Assembly: GCF_020525925.1 (NCBI RefSeq) | Contig: NZ_CP084876.1 | Location: forward strand, 3,534,001-3,598,000 | DNA from: Klebsiella quasipneumoniae subsp. quasipneumoniae | GTDB lineage: Bacteria; Pseudomonadota; Gammaproteobacteria; Enterobacterales; Enterobacteriaceae | Length of the DNA stretch: 64,000 nt | Direction: 5' to 3' | Shown here: positions 8,303 to 18,019 of the stretch, one piece after another | Layout: the number at the start of each line of letters is the position of its first letter | Position numbering within the stretch: the first letter of the stretch is position 1 | Notes under the pieces: model-generated | Told to the model about the DNA's origin: nothing | The model's database searches: none | Seen by the model: the letters and a program-made list of their open reading frames with translations, nothing else | Made by a program: the position numbers and the translations under genes

Positions 8303-9988
8303 GTGAATATAAACGTCGCAGATTTGTTAAACGGGAATTACATCCTGTTATTATTCGTTGTACTTGCATTAGGACTATGCCTGGGAAAACTGCGTCTCGG
8401 CTCAGTACAACTTGGTAATTCCATTGGCGTTTTAGTCGTTTCTCTATTATTAGGTCAGCAGCATTTCGCGATTAACACCGATGCCCTTAATCTCGGCTTT
8501 ATGTTGTTTATTTTTTGCGTCGGCGTGGAAGCCGGTCCTAACTTTTTTTCGATTTTTTTCCGCGACGGGAAAAACTATCTGATGCTGGCCCTGGTGATGG
8601 TCGGCAGCGCGATGCTGATCGCCATGGTGCTGGGTAAAGTGTTCGGCTGGGATATCGGGCTCACCGCCGGTATGCTGGCGGGGGCGATGACCTCCACCCC
8701 GGTGCTGGTGGGCGCGGGGGACACCCTGCGCCATTTCGGCCTGCCCAGCGATCAGCTGGCGCAGTCGCTTGACCACCTGAGCCTCGGCTATGCCCTGACC
8801 TACCTGGTTGGTCTGGTGAGCCTGATCGTCGGCGCCCGCTATATGCCCAAGCTGCAGCATCAGGATCTGCAGACCAGCGCCCAGCAAATCGCCCGCGAGC
8901 GCGGCCTCGATACCGATTCCAAACGTAAAGTCTACCTGCCAGTGATCCGCGCCTATCGCGTCGGCCCGGAGCTGGTGGCATGGGCGGATGGCAAAAATCT
9001 GCGCGAGCTGGGCATTTATCGCCAGACCGGCTGCTATATCGAACGCATCCGCCGCAACGGCATTCTGGCCAACCCGGACGGCGACGCGGTGCTGCAGATG
9101 GGCGACGATATTGCGCTGGTGGGCTACCCGGACGCGCACGCCCGCCTCGACCCGAGCTTCCGCAACGGTAAAGAGGTTTTCGACCGCGACCTGCTCGACA
9201 TGCGCATCGTCACCGAAGAGATTGTGGTCAAAAACCACAACGCCGTCGGCCGCCGCCTGGCGCAGCTCAAGCTTACCGATCACGGCTGCTTCCTGAACCG
9301 GGTCATTCGCAGCCAGATCGAGATGCCTATCGACGACAACGTGGTGCTGAACAAAGGCGACGTGCTGCAGGTCAGCGGCGACGCCCGCCGCGTGAAGACC
9401 GTAGCCGACCGCATCGGCTTTATCTCCATTCACAGCCAGGTGACCGATCTCCTCGCCTTCTGCGCCTTCTTTATCGTCGGCCTGATGATCGGCATGATCA
9501 CCTTCCAGTTCAGCTCCTTCAGCTTCGGCATCGGCAACGCCGCCGGCCTGCTGTTCGCCGGCATCATGCTTGGCTTCCTGCGCGCCAACCACCCAACCTT
9601 TGGCTATATCCCGCAGGGGGCGCTGAACATGGTGAAAGAGTTTGGTCTGATGGTGTTTATGGCCGGGGTCGGGCTCAGCGCCGGGGCCGGGATCAATAAC
9701 GGGCTGGGCGCCGTCGGCGGCCAGATGCTGGCGGCCGGGCTTATCGTCAGCCTGGTGCCGGTGGTGATCTGCTTCCTGTTCGGCGCCTACGTGCTGCGCA
9801 TGAACCGGGCGATGCTGTTCGGCGCCATGATGGGGGCCCGCACCTGCGCCCCGGCGATGGAGATCATCAGCGATACCGCGCGCAGCAACATCCCGGCGCT
9901 CGGCTATGCGGGCACCTACGCCATCGCCAACGTGCTGCTCACCCTCGCCGGGACGCTCATCGTGATCATCTGGCCAGGGCTACAATAA
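8303..9988 (+). CDS. ybjL: Aspartate-alanine exchanger family transporter YbjL
   Basis: Inner-membrane transporter of the AAEx family, 561 residues. Two blocks of about five membrane helices flank a central cytoplasmic region with two TrkA-C (RCK-C) domains (about 205-370), for example [10 protein letters not shown] and [12 protein letters not shown]. The second helical block has the conserved [11 protein letters not shown] segment. The substrate in enterobacteria is unproven. I used the GTG at 8303, which gives the E. coli N-terminus MNINVA and length; upstream GAGAAG is the ribosome site. A longer in-frame start three codons upstream is less likely. Confidence 0.93.
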   Translation: MNINVADLLNGNYILLLFVVLALGLCLGKLRLGSVQLGNSIGVLVVSLLLGQQHFAINTDALNLGFMLFIFCVGVEAGPNFFSIFFRDGKNYLMLALVMVGSAMLIAMVLGKVFGWDIGLTAGMLAGAMTSTPVLVGAGDTLRHFGLPSDQLAQSLDHLSLGYALTYLVGLVSLIVGARYMPKLQHQDLQTSAQQIARERGLDTDSKRKVYLPVIRAYRVGPELVAWADGKNLRELGIYRQTGCYIERIRRNGILANPDGDAVLQMGDDIALVGYPDAHARLDPSFRNGKEVFDRDLLDMRIVTEEIVVKNHNAVGRRLAQLKLTDHGCFLNRVIRSQIEMPIDDNVVLNKGDVLQVSGDARRVKTVADRIGFISIHSQVTDLLAFCAFFIVGLMIGMITFQFSSFSFGIGNAAGLLFAGIMLGFLRANHPTFGYIPQGALNMVKEFGLMVFMAGVGLSAGAGINNGLGAVGGQMLAAGLIVSLVPVVICFLFGAYVLRMNRAMLFGAMMGARTCAPAMEIISDTARSNIPALGYAGTYAIANVLLTLAGTLIVIIWPGLQ

Positions 9989-10018
9989 ATTTTTTGCGAA
10001 AAAAGCCGCCACAGGCAG

Positions 10019-10045
10019 AACTTTTTCTCAGGGCATCAGTCATAA
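10019..10045 (+). promoter_or_regulatory. Sigma-E promoter of rybB
   Basis: The -35 AACTT (10019-10023) and the -10 TCATAA (10040-10045) are separated by 16 bases. The predicted start lies 6 bases after the -10, exactly at the first base of RybB. Both boxes match the RpoE consensus. Confidence 0.85.
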
Positions 10046-10050
10046 GTAAT

Positions 10051-10129
10051 GCCACTGCTTTTCTTTGATGTCCCCATTTTGTGGAGCCCATCAACCCCGC
10101 CACTTCGGTTCAAGGTTGATGGGTTTTTT
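10051..10129 (+). ncRNA. rybB: Small regulatory RNA RybB
   Basis: Hfq-dependent sRNA of 79 nucleotides made by sigma-E during envelope stress; it silences outer-membrane protein mRNAs. The conserved 5' seed GCCACTGCTTTTCTTTG is intact. The 3' end is a Rho-independent terminator, with CCCATCAACC pairing with GGTTGATGGG followed by six T residues. Its length and position between ybjL and rcdA match E. coli. ompX, a known type of target of envelope sRNAs, lies in the same window. Confidence 0.95.
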
Positions 10130-10166
10130 GTTGCCTGCGTTTAGCCATTCCGGCTGAAACGCCGCC

Positions 10167-10730
10167 TCAGCGCCCCTCTTCCTGCGCCCTCTCCCCTGCC
10201 AGCTGCCCGACCATCATGCGGATCGCCGCCTTCGACAGCGGCGCGCGGTCGGTGACAAAGTGCAGGGTCATCCCTTCAATAAAGGCGTCAAGGCCGCGGG
10301 CGGTGTCGGGGGCAAACCACTGCTCCAGCGTCTGCTGGCTGCGCCGCATCCAGTTCTGCATCACCGCCTTCAGCGCTGGCTGGCTGCTGCAGAACGCGTA
10401 CAGCTGGTACATCAGCTCCATATTGCGCGCCGTGGTCACCTGGGCGCTGAAGATCAGCTCCGCGATGGCATCGCAGGCTTGTTGCCGGTTCGTTACTCCG
10501 GCGAAGCTTTGCTGATACTGCGCCGACATCTCGGCGGTAAACAGGTTGAACGCCTCCGCGATCAGCGCCTCGATGCCGCTGAAATAGTAGGTCAGCGACC
10601 CCAGCGGCACATTCGCGCAGGTGGCGATTTTACGGTGCGTCACCGCATGGACGCCGTGCGCCGCGATGGTGTCCAGCGTCGCCTGCAGGATGCGCTCGCG
10701 GCGCTGCGGATCGTTCGGTCTACGGGCCAT
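10167..10730 (-). CDS. rcdA: TetR-family regulator RcdA (YbjK)
   Basis: DNA-binding regulator of 187 residues. The TetR helix-turn-helix spans residues 10-55 ([20 protein letters not shown]); the ligand-binding half carries [10 protein letters not shown] and the long shared segment [10 protein letters not shown]. In E. coli RcdA activates csgD and binds stress promoters. The start at 10730 gives [11 protein letters not shown], close to the E. coli MRRANDPQRR. It is divergent from ybjJ across 82 bases that contain a clean palindrome, so autoregulation and control of ybjJ-ybjI are likely but inferred. Confidence 0.92.
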   Translation of the reverse strand: MARRPNDPQRRERILQATLDTIAAHGVHAVTHRKIATCANVPLGSLTYYFSGIEALIAEAFNLFTAEMSAQYQQSFAGVTNRQQACDAIAELIFSAQVTTARNMELMYQLYAFCSSQPALKAVMQNWMRRSQQTLEQWFAPDTARGLDAFIEGMTLHFVTDRAPLSKAAIRMMVGQLAGERAQEEGR

Positions 10731-10750
10731 GATTTTCCTCTTCCGGTTTA

Positions 10751-10764
10751 TGTACAAATGTACA
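10751..10764. promoter_or_regulatory. Candidate RcdA operator between rcdA and ybjJ
   Basis: TGTACA-AA-TGTACA: two self-complementary hexamers form a 14-base dyad in the divergent rcdA/ybjJ promoter region. A TetR dimer typically binds such a site. Confidence 0.6.
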
Positions 10765-10812
10765 CATGCTTGCTACTGTTGTCTTCACTCTTCTCCTTTA
10801 AGGCGTTTACGG

Positions 10813-12015
10813 ATGACGACGCAATCTTCGCGCAGAGCGCTCCAGCTTCGACTGTGGGCGCTGTTTATGTTCTTTTTCATCCCCGGCTTATTAATGGCCT
10901 CCTGGGCCACCCGCACGCCGGCGATCCGCGATCTGCTGGCGCTTTCTACCGCAGAGATGGGCGTCGTGCTGTTTGGCCTGTCGGTGGGATCGATGAGCGG
11001 TATTCTCTGCTCGGCGTGGCTGGTGAAGCGCTTTGGCACCCGCAAGGTCATCCGCACCACCATGTCCTTCGCCGTACTCGGCATGCTGGTGCTCAGCCTG
11101 GCGCTGTGGGTCACCTCCGCCCCGCTGTTCGCCTTCGGTCTGGCCATCTTTGGCGCCAGCTTTGGCTCGGCAGAGGTCGCCATTAACGTCGAGGGCGCGG
11201 CGGTTGAGCGGGAGATGAATAAAACGGTGCTGCCGATGATGCACGGCTTCTACAGCTTTGGCACCCTGTTCGGCGCCGGGGTGGGCATGGCGGTGACCGG
11301 GTTCGGCCTGCCCGCCGCTCCGCATATCCTGGCGGCCGCGCTGGTGGCCATTCTGCCCATCGCCATTGCCATCCGCGCCATTCCGGAGGGTACCGGTAAA
11401 AATGCCGCCGAAGCCGCCCACGGCGAGGCGAAAGGTCTGCCGGTATGGCGCGACGCGCAGTTGCTGCTTATCGGGGTCATCGTCCTGGCGATGGCCTTTG
11501 CCGAAGGCTCGGCCAATGACTGGCTGCCGCTGCTGATGGTGGACGGCCACGGCTTTAGCCCCACCTCCGGCTCGCTGATCTATGCCGGCTTCACCCTCGG
11601 CATGACGCTGGGCCGCTTTACCGGCGGCTGGTTTATCGATCGCTACAGCCGGGTGACGGTGGTTCGCGGCAGCGCGGTGATGGGCGCCCTGGGTATCGGC
11701 CTGATTATCTTCGTCGATAACCCCTGGGTGGCGGGCATCTCGGTGCTGCTGTGGGGCATCGGCGCCTCGCTCGGCTTCCCGCTGACTATTTCCGCCGCCA
11801 GCGATACCGGTCCGGATGCCCCTAAGCGCGTCAGCGTGGTGGCGATTACCGGGTATCTTGCTTTCCTCGTCGGGCCGCCGCTGTTGGGCTTCCTCGGCGA
11901 GCACTTCGGCCTGCGCAGCGCGATGCTGGTGGTGCTGGGCCTGGTGATGGTGGCGGCGCTGGTCGCCCGCGCGGTGGCTAAGCCACAGTCTGAACCCGTT
12001 ATGGAGAACAGCTAA
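10813..12015 (+). CDS. ybjJ: MFS transporter YbjJ
   Basis: Inner-membrane major facilitator of 400 residues with 12 predicted segments; it matches E. coli YbjJ (402). The substrate is unknown. The start at 10813 ([12 protein letters not shown]) has AAGGCG upstream and the expected length; an upstream in-frame extension overlaps rcdA and is Arg/Cys-rich, so I rejected it. The stop overlaps the ybjI start by one base (TAATG), coupling transport with a HAD phosphatase. The divergent regulator rcdA probably controls the pair. Confidence 0.92.
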   Translation: MTTQSSRRALQLRLWALFMFFFIPGLLMASWATRTPAIRDLLALSTAEMGVVLFGLSVGSMSGILCSAWLVKRFGTRKVIRTTMSFAVLGMLVLSLALWVTSAPLFAFGLAIFGASFGSAEVAINVEGAAVEREMNKTVLPMMHGFYSFGTLFGAGVGMAVTGFGLPAAPHILAAALVAILPIAIAIRAIPEGTGKNAAEAAHGEAKGLPVWRDAQLLLIGVIVLAMAFAEGSANDWLPLLMVDGHGFSPTSGSLIYAGFTLGMTLGRFTGGWFIDRYSRVTVVRGSAVMGALGIGLIIFVDNPWVAGISVLLWGIGASLGFPLTISAASDTGPDAPKRVSVVAITGYLAFLVGPPLLGFLGEHFGLRSAMLVVLGLVMVAALVARAVAKPQSEPVMENS

Positions 12016-12827
12016 TGAGCATCAAACTGATTGCGGTGGATATGGACGGCACCTTTTTAAGCGATGCCAAAACTTACAACCGGCCGCGCTTCCTCGCCCA
12101 GTACCAGCGAATGCGTGAACAGAATATTCGCTTCGTGGTCGCCAGCGGCAACCAGTACTACCAGCTGATCTCCTTCTTTCCGGAGATCGCCCACCAGATC
12201 GCCTTCGTGGCGGAAAACGGCGGCTGGGTAGTGAGCGGCAATGAAGATGTCTTCAACTGCCAGCTGCCGGTTCACCATTTCAACGCCGTGGTCGATCATC
12301 TGCAGACGCTGCCGAATATCGAAATCATCGCCTGCGGGAAGCGCAGCGCCTACACCCTCAACCGCTACAACGACGCGCTGAAGACGGTGGCGGCGAAGTA
12401 TTATCACCGCCTTGAACTGGTGGATGATTTTAACCATCTCGATGACACCATCCTCAAATTTGGTCTCAACGTGCCGGACCGCCTGATCCCGGAAATTCAG
12501 CCGAGGCTGCACGCGGCGCTGGGGGACATGGTGACCGCAGTGGCCACCGGCTACGGCAGCATCGACTTAATTATCCCGGGGGTGCACAAAGCCAACGGCC
12601 TGCGTATTTTGCAGCAGCGCTGGGGCATCGAGGATCATGAGGTGGTGGCGTTCGGCGACAGCGGCAACGATATCGAAATGCTGCAGCACGCCGGGTTTGG
12701 CTTCGCCATGGCCAACGCCCGGGAAGACGTCAAAGCCGTCGCCCGCTATCATGCGCCGCACAACAACGAAGAGGGGGTTCTGCAGATTATCGATAAGGTG
12801 TTGGATCGCGAAGCGCCGTTCGCCTGA
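12015..12827 (+). CDS. ybjI: HAD-superfamily phosphatase YbjI
   Basis: Cytoplasmic Cof-type HAD phosphatase of 270 residues. The E. coli enzyme dephosphorylates FMN and the riboflavin precursor 5-amino-6-(5-phosphoribitylamino)uracil. The nucleophile and acid aspartates are D9 and D11 in AVDMDGTF; the C-terminal motif is FGDSGNDIEM. It is a close paralogue of YbiV at 36220, sharing the segment [16 protein letters not shown]. It is translationally coupled to ybjJ. K-12 has ybjH between ybjI and mdfA; here there is only a 38-base gap. Confidence 0.93.
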   Translation: MSIKLIAVDMDGTFLSDAKTYNRPRFLAQYQRMREQNIRFVVASGNQYYQLISFFPEIAHQIAFVAENGGWVVSGNEDVFNCQLPVHHFNAVVDHLQTLPNIEIIACGKRSAYTLNRYNDALKTVAAKYYHRLELVDDFNHLDDTILKFGLNVPDRLIPEIQPRLHAALGDMVTAVATGYGSIDLIIPGVHKANGLRILQQRWGIEDHEVVAFGDSGNDIEMLQHAGFGFAMANAREDVKAVARYHAPHNNEEGVLQIIDKVLDREAPFA

Positions 12828-12831
12828 TAAG

Positions 12832-12855
12832 ACCCGGATGCAAGCGCATCCGGGT
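12832..12855. terminator. Hairpin between convergent ybjI and mdfA
   Basis: ACCCGGATGC and GCATCCGGGT form a perfect 10-base stem with loop AAGC. It is REP-like and lacks a strong T-run either way. It probably ends or stabilises both transcripts. Confidence 0.55.
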
Positions 12856-12865
12856 TGAAAACCGG

Positions 12866-14098
12866 TTACCCCTGCTGCGAATTGCCGACGCTTTTATCTT
12901 TCAGGAAGTAGATCATCAGCCCCAGCCACAGCACCCCGCCCAGCAGGTTAAACAGGCTGAACAGCCCATTGCCGCCCAGCTCGTAAGCATGTTTGCTGAG
13001 CTCGATGCCGACGGTGAAGATCAGCATCTGCAGCATTCCCATCGCCGCCGAAACCGTGCCTTTGCTCATCTCGCTGGCGAACAGGGTTAAGCGCACCAGG
13101 CCGGCGTTCGCCAGGCCAATCCCGAAGGCGTAGAAGCTCAGGCCGGCGGTCATCCACAGATAGGCGTGGGAAGAGACCACCGTCGCCGCCGCGGAGAGGA
13201 GCAGGCCAAACACGATCGGCCAGCCGCCCATGATAATCAGCGAGCGCACGGTACGGCGCGAAGTCAGGCGCGCCAGCACCAGGTTGCCGGCAATCAGCGC
13301 GCCGAAAATCGGCACCTGCAGCATGCCATACTCATAGCTGGTGGCTTGTTCGCCGCTGATAATAATGACCGGCGACTGGGCAATCCACGCCAGCAGCGGC
13401 AGGCTGACAAAGCCGGTGGCCAGCGCGCCGGCGACGAAGCGCAGGTTTTTCAGCACCAGGCGATAATCGCGGCCCAGCTCTTTGACCGACAGCTTTTCAC
13501 CCAGCCGCGTCGCGGTCTCCGGCATCGCCCGCTGCAGGCCGACAAACGAGATGGCCGCCAGCACGGCGAACAGCACGAACATCATCTCCCACGGCAGGAT
13601 ATGCACCCAGGCGGCGCCCACCAGCGGCCCCAGCAGCGGAGCAATCAGCGCCACGTTGGCCATCAGGGCAGTGATTTTAATACACACCGCCTCCTCAAAG
13701 GACTCCTGGATCGCCGCGTAGCCGACCGCGCCGATAAAGCACAGGCTGATCCCCTGCAGGAAGCGCAGCAGGGTGAACTGCTCAATGGTCTGCGCCAGCA
13801 GCGTCGCCAGGCAGGTGACGATAAACCACACCACCCCGGTCAACATCACCGGACGGCGGCCAATACGGTCCGACAGCGGCCCCAGCAGCCACTGTAAAAA
13901 CATGCCGCCGGCCAGATAGGCGGTCATCGAGGTGGGTACCCACTCGTTGCCCACCTGGAATTCCTGAACCACGGCCAGCATACCCGGCTGGATCATATCG
14001 TTGCCGATATAGGTGGAAAACTCGTACAGCACCAGACATAGCGGGAACAGCAGCGCCTGCCTTCCGAGGCGGCGGCCTGAAAGCGAATAATTTTGCAT
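12866..14098 (-). CDS. mdfA: Multidrug efflux MFS transporter MdfA
   Basis: Proton-coupled inner-membrane drug exporter of broad specificity (lipophilic cations, chloramphenicol, fluoroquinolones). The 410-residue, 12-helix protein keeps the membrane-embedded acidic residues E26 and D34 ([11 protein letters not shown]) that define MdfA. The MFS motif [12 protein letters not shown] is between helices 2 and 3, and the helix-5 antiporter motif is near residue 145. Intact, no truncation. It is convergent with ybjI and divergent from ybjG. Confidence 0.96.
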   Translation of the reverse strand: MQNYSLSGRRLGRQALLFPLCLVLYEFSTYIGNDMIQPGMLAVVQEFQVGNEWVPTSMTAYLAGGMFLQWLLGPLSDRIGRRPVMLTGVVWFIVTCLATLLAQTIEQFTLLRFLQGISLCFIGAVGYAAIQESFEEAVCIKITALMANVALIAPLLGPLVGAAWVHILPWEMMFVLFAVLAAISFVGLQRAMPETATRLGEKLSVKELGRDYRLVLKNLRFVAGALATGFVSLPLLAWIAQSPVIIISGEQATSYEYGMLQVPIFGALIAGNLVLARLTSRRTVRSLIIMGGWPIVFGLLLSAAATVVSSHAYLWMTAGLSFYAFGIGLANAGLVRLTLFASEMSKGTVSAAMGMLQMLIFTVGIELSKHAYELGGNGLFSLFNLLGGVLWLGLMIYFLKDKSVGNSQQG

Positions 14099-14424
14099 GA
14101 AATCTCTTATCTATCAAAAATCGCGCAAAGTGTAATGAAACTCCCGGCGCGGAGATAGTGAATTGTGGGTGACACCGCACAATATTGCGAGTTGCGCGCC
14201 ACCGTCAGGCTTCTTCTTTGCAATTCACTCGGCGTATATATTCCGTTTATGTTTCAGCAATGTGACAAAGGATATACTGACGCTTTTCAGGGGGTTAGCG
14301 CCGCGCCTCAGGAGGCGACATTTCATAACAACCTGATCTTTAAGACAATGCTGCTTTATCTCCGCACCGCTTTTATTTAGGGTAGGCGGCTTATTTGCTA
14401 TCGGACCAACGAGCCTGGAAGTCT
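14099..14424. other. Intergenic region between mdfA and ybjG
   Basis: The 326 bases hold the divergent mdfA and ybjG promoters. A perfect CGCCTC-AG-GAGGCG hairpin is at 14304-14317. A 71-codon open frame across it has no ribosome site of note and an unlikely composition, so I see no gene here. Confidence 0.5.
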
Positions 14425-15018
14425 ATGCTGGAAAATATTAACTACGCGCTGTTCGCCCTGCTCAACGCGACCCCGGCCTCGCCGCAGTGGGCCATTGAGG
14501 TGGCGATTTTCATCGCTAAAGATCTGATTCTGATCGTGCCCCTGCTGGTGGTGACCTTGTGGCTGTGGGGGCCTGCCCAGCGGCAGATGGTTTTTAAGCT
14601 GATGCTGGCGCTGACGATCAGCCTGACCGTCTCATGGGCGATCGGCCACCTCTATCCGCACGATCGGCCATTTGTCGCCGGCGTGGGCTATAACTTCCTG
14701 CACCATGCGGCGGACGACTCCTTCCCCAGCGACCATGGCACCGTCAGCTTTACCTTTGCCCTGGCCTTCCTGTTCTGGCATCGCCTGTGGTCCGGCGCCC
14801 TGCTGATGGCCCTTGCCGCCGCCATCGCCTGGTCCCGCGTCTATCTCGGCGTCCACTGGCCGCTGGACATGGTTGGCGGCCTGCTGGCCGGGATGTGCGG
14901 CTGCCTTGGCGCGGCGCTAATCTGGCATACTGTCGGCCCGGCGCTGTACCGTCAGCTGCAGCGCCTCTATCGCCTCTGCTTCTCCCTGCCGATCCGCAAA
15001 GGCTGGGTGCGCGGCTAA
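14425..15018 (+). CDS. ybjG: Undecaprenyl-diphosphatase YbjG (PAP2 family)
   Basis: Inner-membrane phosphatase recycling the cell-wall lipid carrier undecaprenyl diphosphate; it also contributes to bacitracin tolerance. The 197-residue protein has the three PAP2 motifs: KLMLALTISL-like C1 with PHDRPF, C2 in FPSDHGT, and C3 in SRVYLGVHWPLD. The ATG at 14425 follows GGAAG and gives the family length; a TTG ten codons upstream is less likely. It is monocistronic, with deoR starting 102 bases on. Confidence 0.93.
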   Translation: MLENINYALFALLNATPASPQWAIEVAIFIAKDLILIVPLLVVTLWLWGPAQRQMVFKLMLALTISLTVSWAIGHLYPHDRPFVAGVGYNFLHHAADDSFPSDHGTVSFTFALAFLFWHRLWSGALLMALAAAIAWSRVYLGVHWPLDMVGGLLAGMCGCLGAALIWHTVGPALYRQLQRLYRLCFSLPIRKGWVRG

Positions 15019-15081
15019 ACGCCGACCGTCGCGGCGGCCACCGCGTGACTAACCCGCAAGCGACAGGTAAAATCCCGCTAA

Positions 15082-15101
15082 CGCCCTGCCTCCGCAGGGC
15101 G
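15082..15101 (+). terminator. Hairpin after ybjG
   Basis: CGCCCTGC pairs with GCAGGGCG around loop CTCC and is followed by ATTTTA. It is a plausible weak terminator for ybjG, placed 20 bases before deoR. Confidence 0.4.
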
Positions 15102-15120
15102 ATTTTAGCGCAGAGGGAAT

Positions 15121-15879
15121 ATGGAAACTCGCCGTGACGAACGCATCAGTCAACTCATTCAGGCACTCAAGCGCAGCGATAAGCTGCATCTGAAAGAAGC
15201 GGCCTCCCTGCTTGGGGTGTCGGAAATGACCATTCGTCGCGACCTCAACGGCCACAGCGGTCCGGTCGTGCTGCTCGGCGGATACATTGTGCTGGAGCCG
15301 CGCAGCGCCACCCATTACCTGCTCAGCGACCAAAAGACCCGGCTGGTCGAGGAGAAACGCCGCGCCGCCCGCCATGCGGCCGCGCTGCTGGAGCCCCATC
15401 AGATGGCCTTCTTCGACTGCGGGACCACCACCCCGTGGATCATTGACGCCATTGACGATGCCTTGCCCTTCACCGGCGTCTGCTACTCCCTGAACACCTT
15501 TCTGGCCCTGCAGGAAAAGCCCCAGTGCCGCGCGGTCCTGTGTGGTGGAGAATTTCATGCCAGCAACGCGATTTTTATGCCGCTGAGCCTTGAGGATACC
15601 CTCAGCCATCTGAGCCCTGACATCGCCTTTTACTCGGCGGCGGGCATTGACTGCGAACAGGGGGCGACCTGCTATAACCTGGAGGAGCTGCCGGTCAAAC
15701 ACTGGGCGATGCGACACGCGCGCTACCACGTGTTGGTGGTCGACCACAGCAAGTTTGGCAAAGTGCGTCCGGCGCGCATGGGGGCGTTAGCGAAGTTTGA
15801 CGTGATCGCCAGCGATATCTGCCCGGATGATGAGCTGGTGGCGCTGGCGAAGGCACAGCAGATCTCCCTGCTGTATTGA
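15121..15879 (+). CDS. deoR: Deoxyribose operon repressor DeoR
   Basis: Transcriptional repressor of deoxyribonucleoside catabolism genes, induced by deoxyribose-5-phosphate. It has 252 residues. The DeoR helix-turn-helix lies at 22-43 (KEAASLLGVSEMTIRRDL); the sugar-phosphate sensor domain has the DCGTTT motif near residue 100 and the KHWAM/DHSKFG region near the end. It matches E. coli DeoR fully. It is convergent with dacC. Confidence 0.96.
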   Translation: METRRDERISQLIQALKRSDKLHLKEAASLLGVSEMTIRRDLNGHSGPVVLLGGYIVLEPRSATHYLLSDQKTRLVEEKRRAARHAAALLEPHQMAFFDCGTTTPWIIDAIDDALPFTGVCYSLNTFLALQEKPQCRAVLCGGEFHASNAIFMPLSLEDTLSHLSPDIAFYSAAGIDCEQGATCYNLEELPVKHWAMRHARYHVLVVDHSKFGKVRPARMGALAKFDVIASDICPDDELVALAKAQQISLLY

Positions 15880-15901
15880 AGCGTCACTATTGAAGCATAA
15901 C

Positions 15902-15927
15902 TGACCGCGCCCCGCCGGGCGCGGTCA
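15902..15927. terminator. Hairpin between convergent deoR and dacC
   Basis: TGACCGCGCCC and GGGCGCGGTCA form a perfect 11-base stem with loop CGCC. It is likely a shared bidirectional terminator or transcript end, although no long T-run follows. Confidence 0.6.
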
Positions 15928-15932
15928 TGGCA

Positions 15933-17135
15933 TCAGGAGAACCAGCTGCCGAACCAGCCGTGCAGTTTCATCAGTACGAAGTCGATCATCCGGCTGAAGA
16001 AGCCGCCCTCTTTCACCGGCTCCATGACGATCAGCGGGCGCTGCTCGATGGTTTTATCATTCAGCTTAAAGTCGATAGTCCCGACCACCTGCCCCTTCTC
16101 CAGCGGCGCGGTAAGCTGCGGCTGGTTTAAGGTGTAGCTGGCTTTCAGGTTTTTCAGCTGGCCCTTCGGCAGGGTGATAGAGCCCGCTTCGCCGGCCCCC
16201 AGTTTCGCTTCGCTGCTGTCGCCAAACCACACGCGCTGGGTGACGAAGGTGGCATCCGGTTTAATCGGCGTCACGGTTTCATAGAAGCGGAAGCCCCAGG
16301 TTAGCAGTTTTTCCGACTCGTTAAAGCGAATGCGGTCGGTTTTGGTCCCCAGCACCACGGCAATCAGACGCATATCGCCCTGAGTGGCCGAAGAAACCAG
16401 GTTATAGCCGGCCCCGGCGGTGGTCCCGGTTTTCACGCCATCGGCGTTGAGGTTGGTGCTCCACAGCAGGCGGTTACGGTTTGGCTGGCGAATTTTATTA
16501 AAGGTAAACTCTTTCTCTTTATGTACCGCGTACTCTTCCGGTACGTCGTGGATCATCGCTTTGGTCAGTAACGCCATATCGCGGGCGGTACTGAACTGCC
16601 CCGGCGCATCGAGGCCGTGGACGGTCATAAAGGTGGTGTTGGTCAGCCCCATTTTTTTGGCGTAGCCGTTCATCAGGCTGACGAAAGCGTCCTGGCTGCC
16701 CGCCACGTAGTCCGCAATGGCAATGCTGGCGTCGTTACCGGACTGAATGATGACCCCTTTGTTCAGATCTTCTACTGAAACCTGCATGCCGGGCTTGAGG
16801 AACATCACCGATGAACCGCGCAGCGCCGGGTTGCCGGTCGCCCAGGCATCGCGCCCGACGGTCACCATATCGGTCAGTTTAATTTTTCCCGCTTTTATCG
16901 CCTGCCCCACCACGTAGCTGGTCATGATCTTCGTCAGACTGGCCGGGTCGAGTTTTTCATCGGCATTGCCTTCGCTCAGCACCTTCCCGCTGGCGTAGTC
17001 CATCAGGATCCAGGCGCGAGCGTCAATCGAAGGGGCGTCGGGGAGTTGTTCTGCAGCCTGCACCGCAGGTGCGACAAGAAATAACAGCGCGCAACCTGCC
17101 GCGAGGCCGCGAAGGGAAAAAGCGTCATGCATCAT
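15933..17135 (-). CDS. dacC: D-alanyl-D-alanine carboxypeptidase DacC (PBP6a)
   Basis: Periplasmic, membrane-anchored penicillin-binding protein that trims the terminal D-Ala of peptidoglycan stem peptides. The 400-residue precursor has a signal peptide ending at VQA-AEQ. The active-site set is complete: SLTK with S66/K69, SGN at 132-134 and KTG at 235-237. The C-terminal amphipathic helix ([11 protein letters not shown]) anchors it. The first of two adjacent ATGs (17135) gives the exact E. coli length; an upstream extension overlaps the promoter. Confidence 0.96.
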   Translation of the reverse strand: MMHDAFSLRGLAAGCALLFLVAPAVQAAEQLPDAPSIDARAWILMDYASGKVLSEGNADEKLDPASLTKIMTSYVVGQAIKAGKIKLTDMVTVGRDAWATGNPALRGSSVMFLKPGMQVSVEDLNKGVIIQSGNDASIAIADYVAGSQDAFVSLMNGYAKKMGLTNTTFMTVHGLDAPGQFSTARDMALLTKAMIHDVPEEYAVHKEKEFTFNKIRQPNRNRLLWSTNLNADGVKTGTTAGAGYNLVSSATQGDMRLIAVVLGTKTDRIRFNESEKLLTWGFRFYETVTPIKPDATFVTQRVWFGDSSEAKLGAGEAGSITLPKGQLKNLKASYTLNQPQLTAPLEKGQVVGTIDFKLNDKTIEQRPLIVMEPVKEGGFFSRMIDFVLMKLHGWFGSWFS

Positions 17136-17390
17136 AAGAGCCACCCAAGTATCCTTTCCAAACAAAATATGCCGCGCCACTCTGACCGCGCCGCAGCAAC
17201 CGGTGAGTAAAGCGTACAAATGACCTTAAAGAAACAGCGAGTTGGTAAAGTTTTTAAAGTTTACGCAATAACATGCCGCTGTGCTTTAATCAGAACAATT
17301 TTTTTGATCGTGATTGCCTAAATATTAACTTTATCCCAACATGATCGCCGATCGCGCTGCAACGGCAGTGAAACAAACTCAGGAGCGAAA

Positions 17391-18017
17391 ATGATTACAC
17401 TGTGGGGACGTAATAACTCGACCAACGTGAAGAAAGTGCGCTGGGTGCTGGAGGAGCTGGATCTGCCGTATGAGCAAATCCTCGCCGGGCTGGAGTTTGG
17501 TCTCAATCGTGACCCGGAATATCTGGCGATGAACCCCAACGGGCTGGTGCCGCTGTTAAAGGACGACGCCACCGGGGTGGTGTTGTGGGAATCAAATACG
17601 ATTATTCGCTACCTTGCCGCCCAGTATGGCGCTGACCGTCTGTGGCTGGCCGCGCCGGCGCAGCGCGCGCAAGGCGATAAGTGGATGGACTGGTCCAACG
17701 GCACGCTCTCTCCCGCCCATCGCCCGGTATTAATGGGTCTGGTGAGGACGCCGCCGGAGCAACGCGACCCGGCGGCCATCGCCGCGGGGATCAGCGCCTG
17801 CGAAGCGCTGTTCGCCATGCTGGATGACGAGCTGGCGAAAACGCCGTGGCTCTCCGGCGAGCAGTTCGGCCTTGGCGATATTGCCGTCGCCCCCTTCGTC
17901 TACAACCTGCTGTCGATCCTCGACAGCTGGCAACCGCGTCCCCATCTGCAGCGCTGGTATCAGCAGATTAGCCAGCGTCCGGCCTGGCGCGAAGTGGTGC
18001 AGATCCCGGTCACCTGA
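17391..18017 (+). CDS. gstB: Glutathione S-transferase GstB
   Basis: Cytoplasmic glutathione transferase active on haloacetates such as bromoacetate in E. coli. The 208-residue protein has an N-terminal thioredoxin-like domain (1-80) with the glutathione-site residues [10 protein letters not shown], and an all-helical C-terminal domain. The start follows CAGGAG. It is divergent from dacC across a 255-base promoter gap and convergent with yliI, whose stop codon is only 2 bases away. Confidence 0.94.
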   Translation: MITLWGRNNSTNVKKVRWVLEELDLPYEQILAGLEFGLNRDPEYLAMNPNGLVPLLKDDATGVVLWESNTIIRYLAAQYGADRLWLAAPAQRAQGDKWMDWSNGTLSPAHRPVLMGLVRTPPEQRDPAAIAAGISACEALFAMLDDELAKTPWLSGEQFGLGDIAVAPFVYNLLSILDSWQPRPHLQRWYQQISQRPAWREVVQIPVT

Positions 18018-18019
18018 AA

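Noticed and set aside
8450..9592. 380-codon minus-strand frame opposite ybjL
   Set aside because: Antisense to membrane and RCK domains, His/Gln/Ala-rich; a typical shadow.
14165..14380. 71-codon frame in the mdfA-ybjG gap
   Set aside because: No ribosome site, odd composition and no recognisable family; it probably reflects a chance open frame in promoter DNA.
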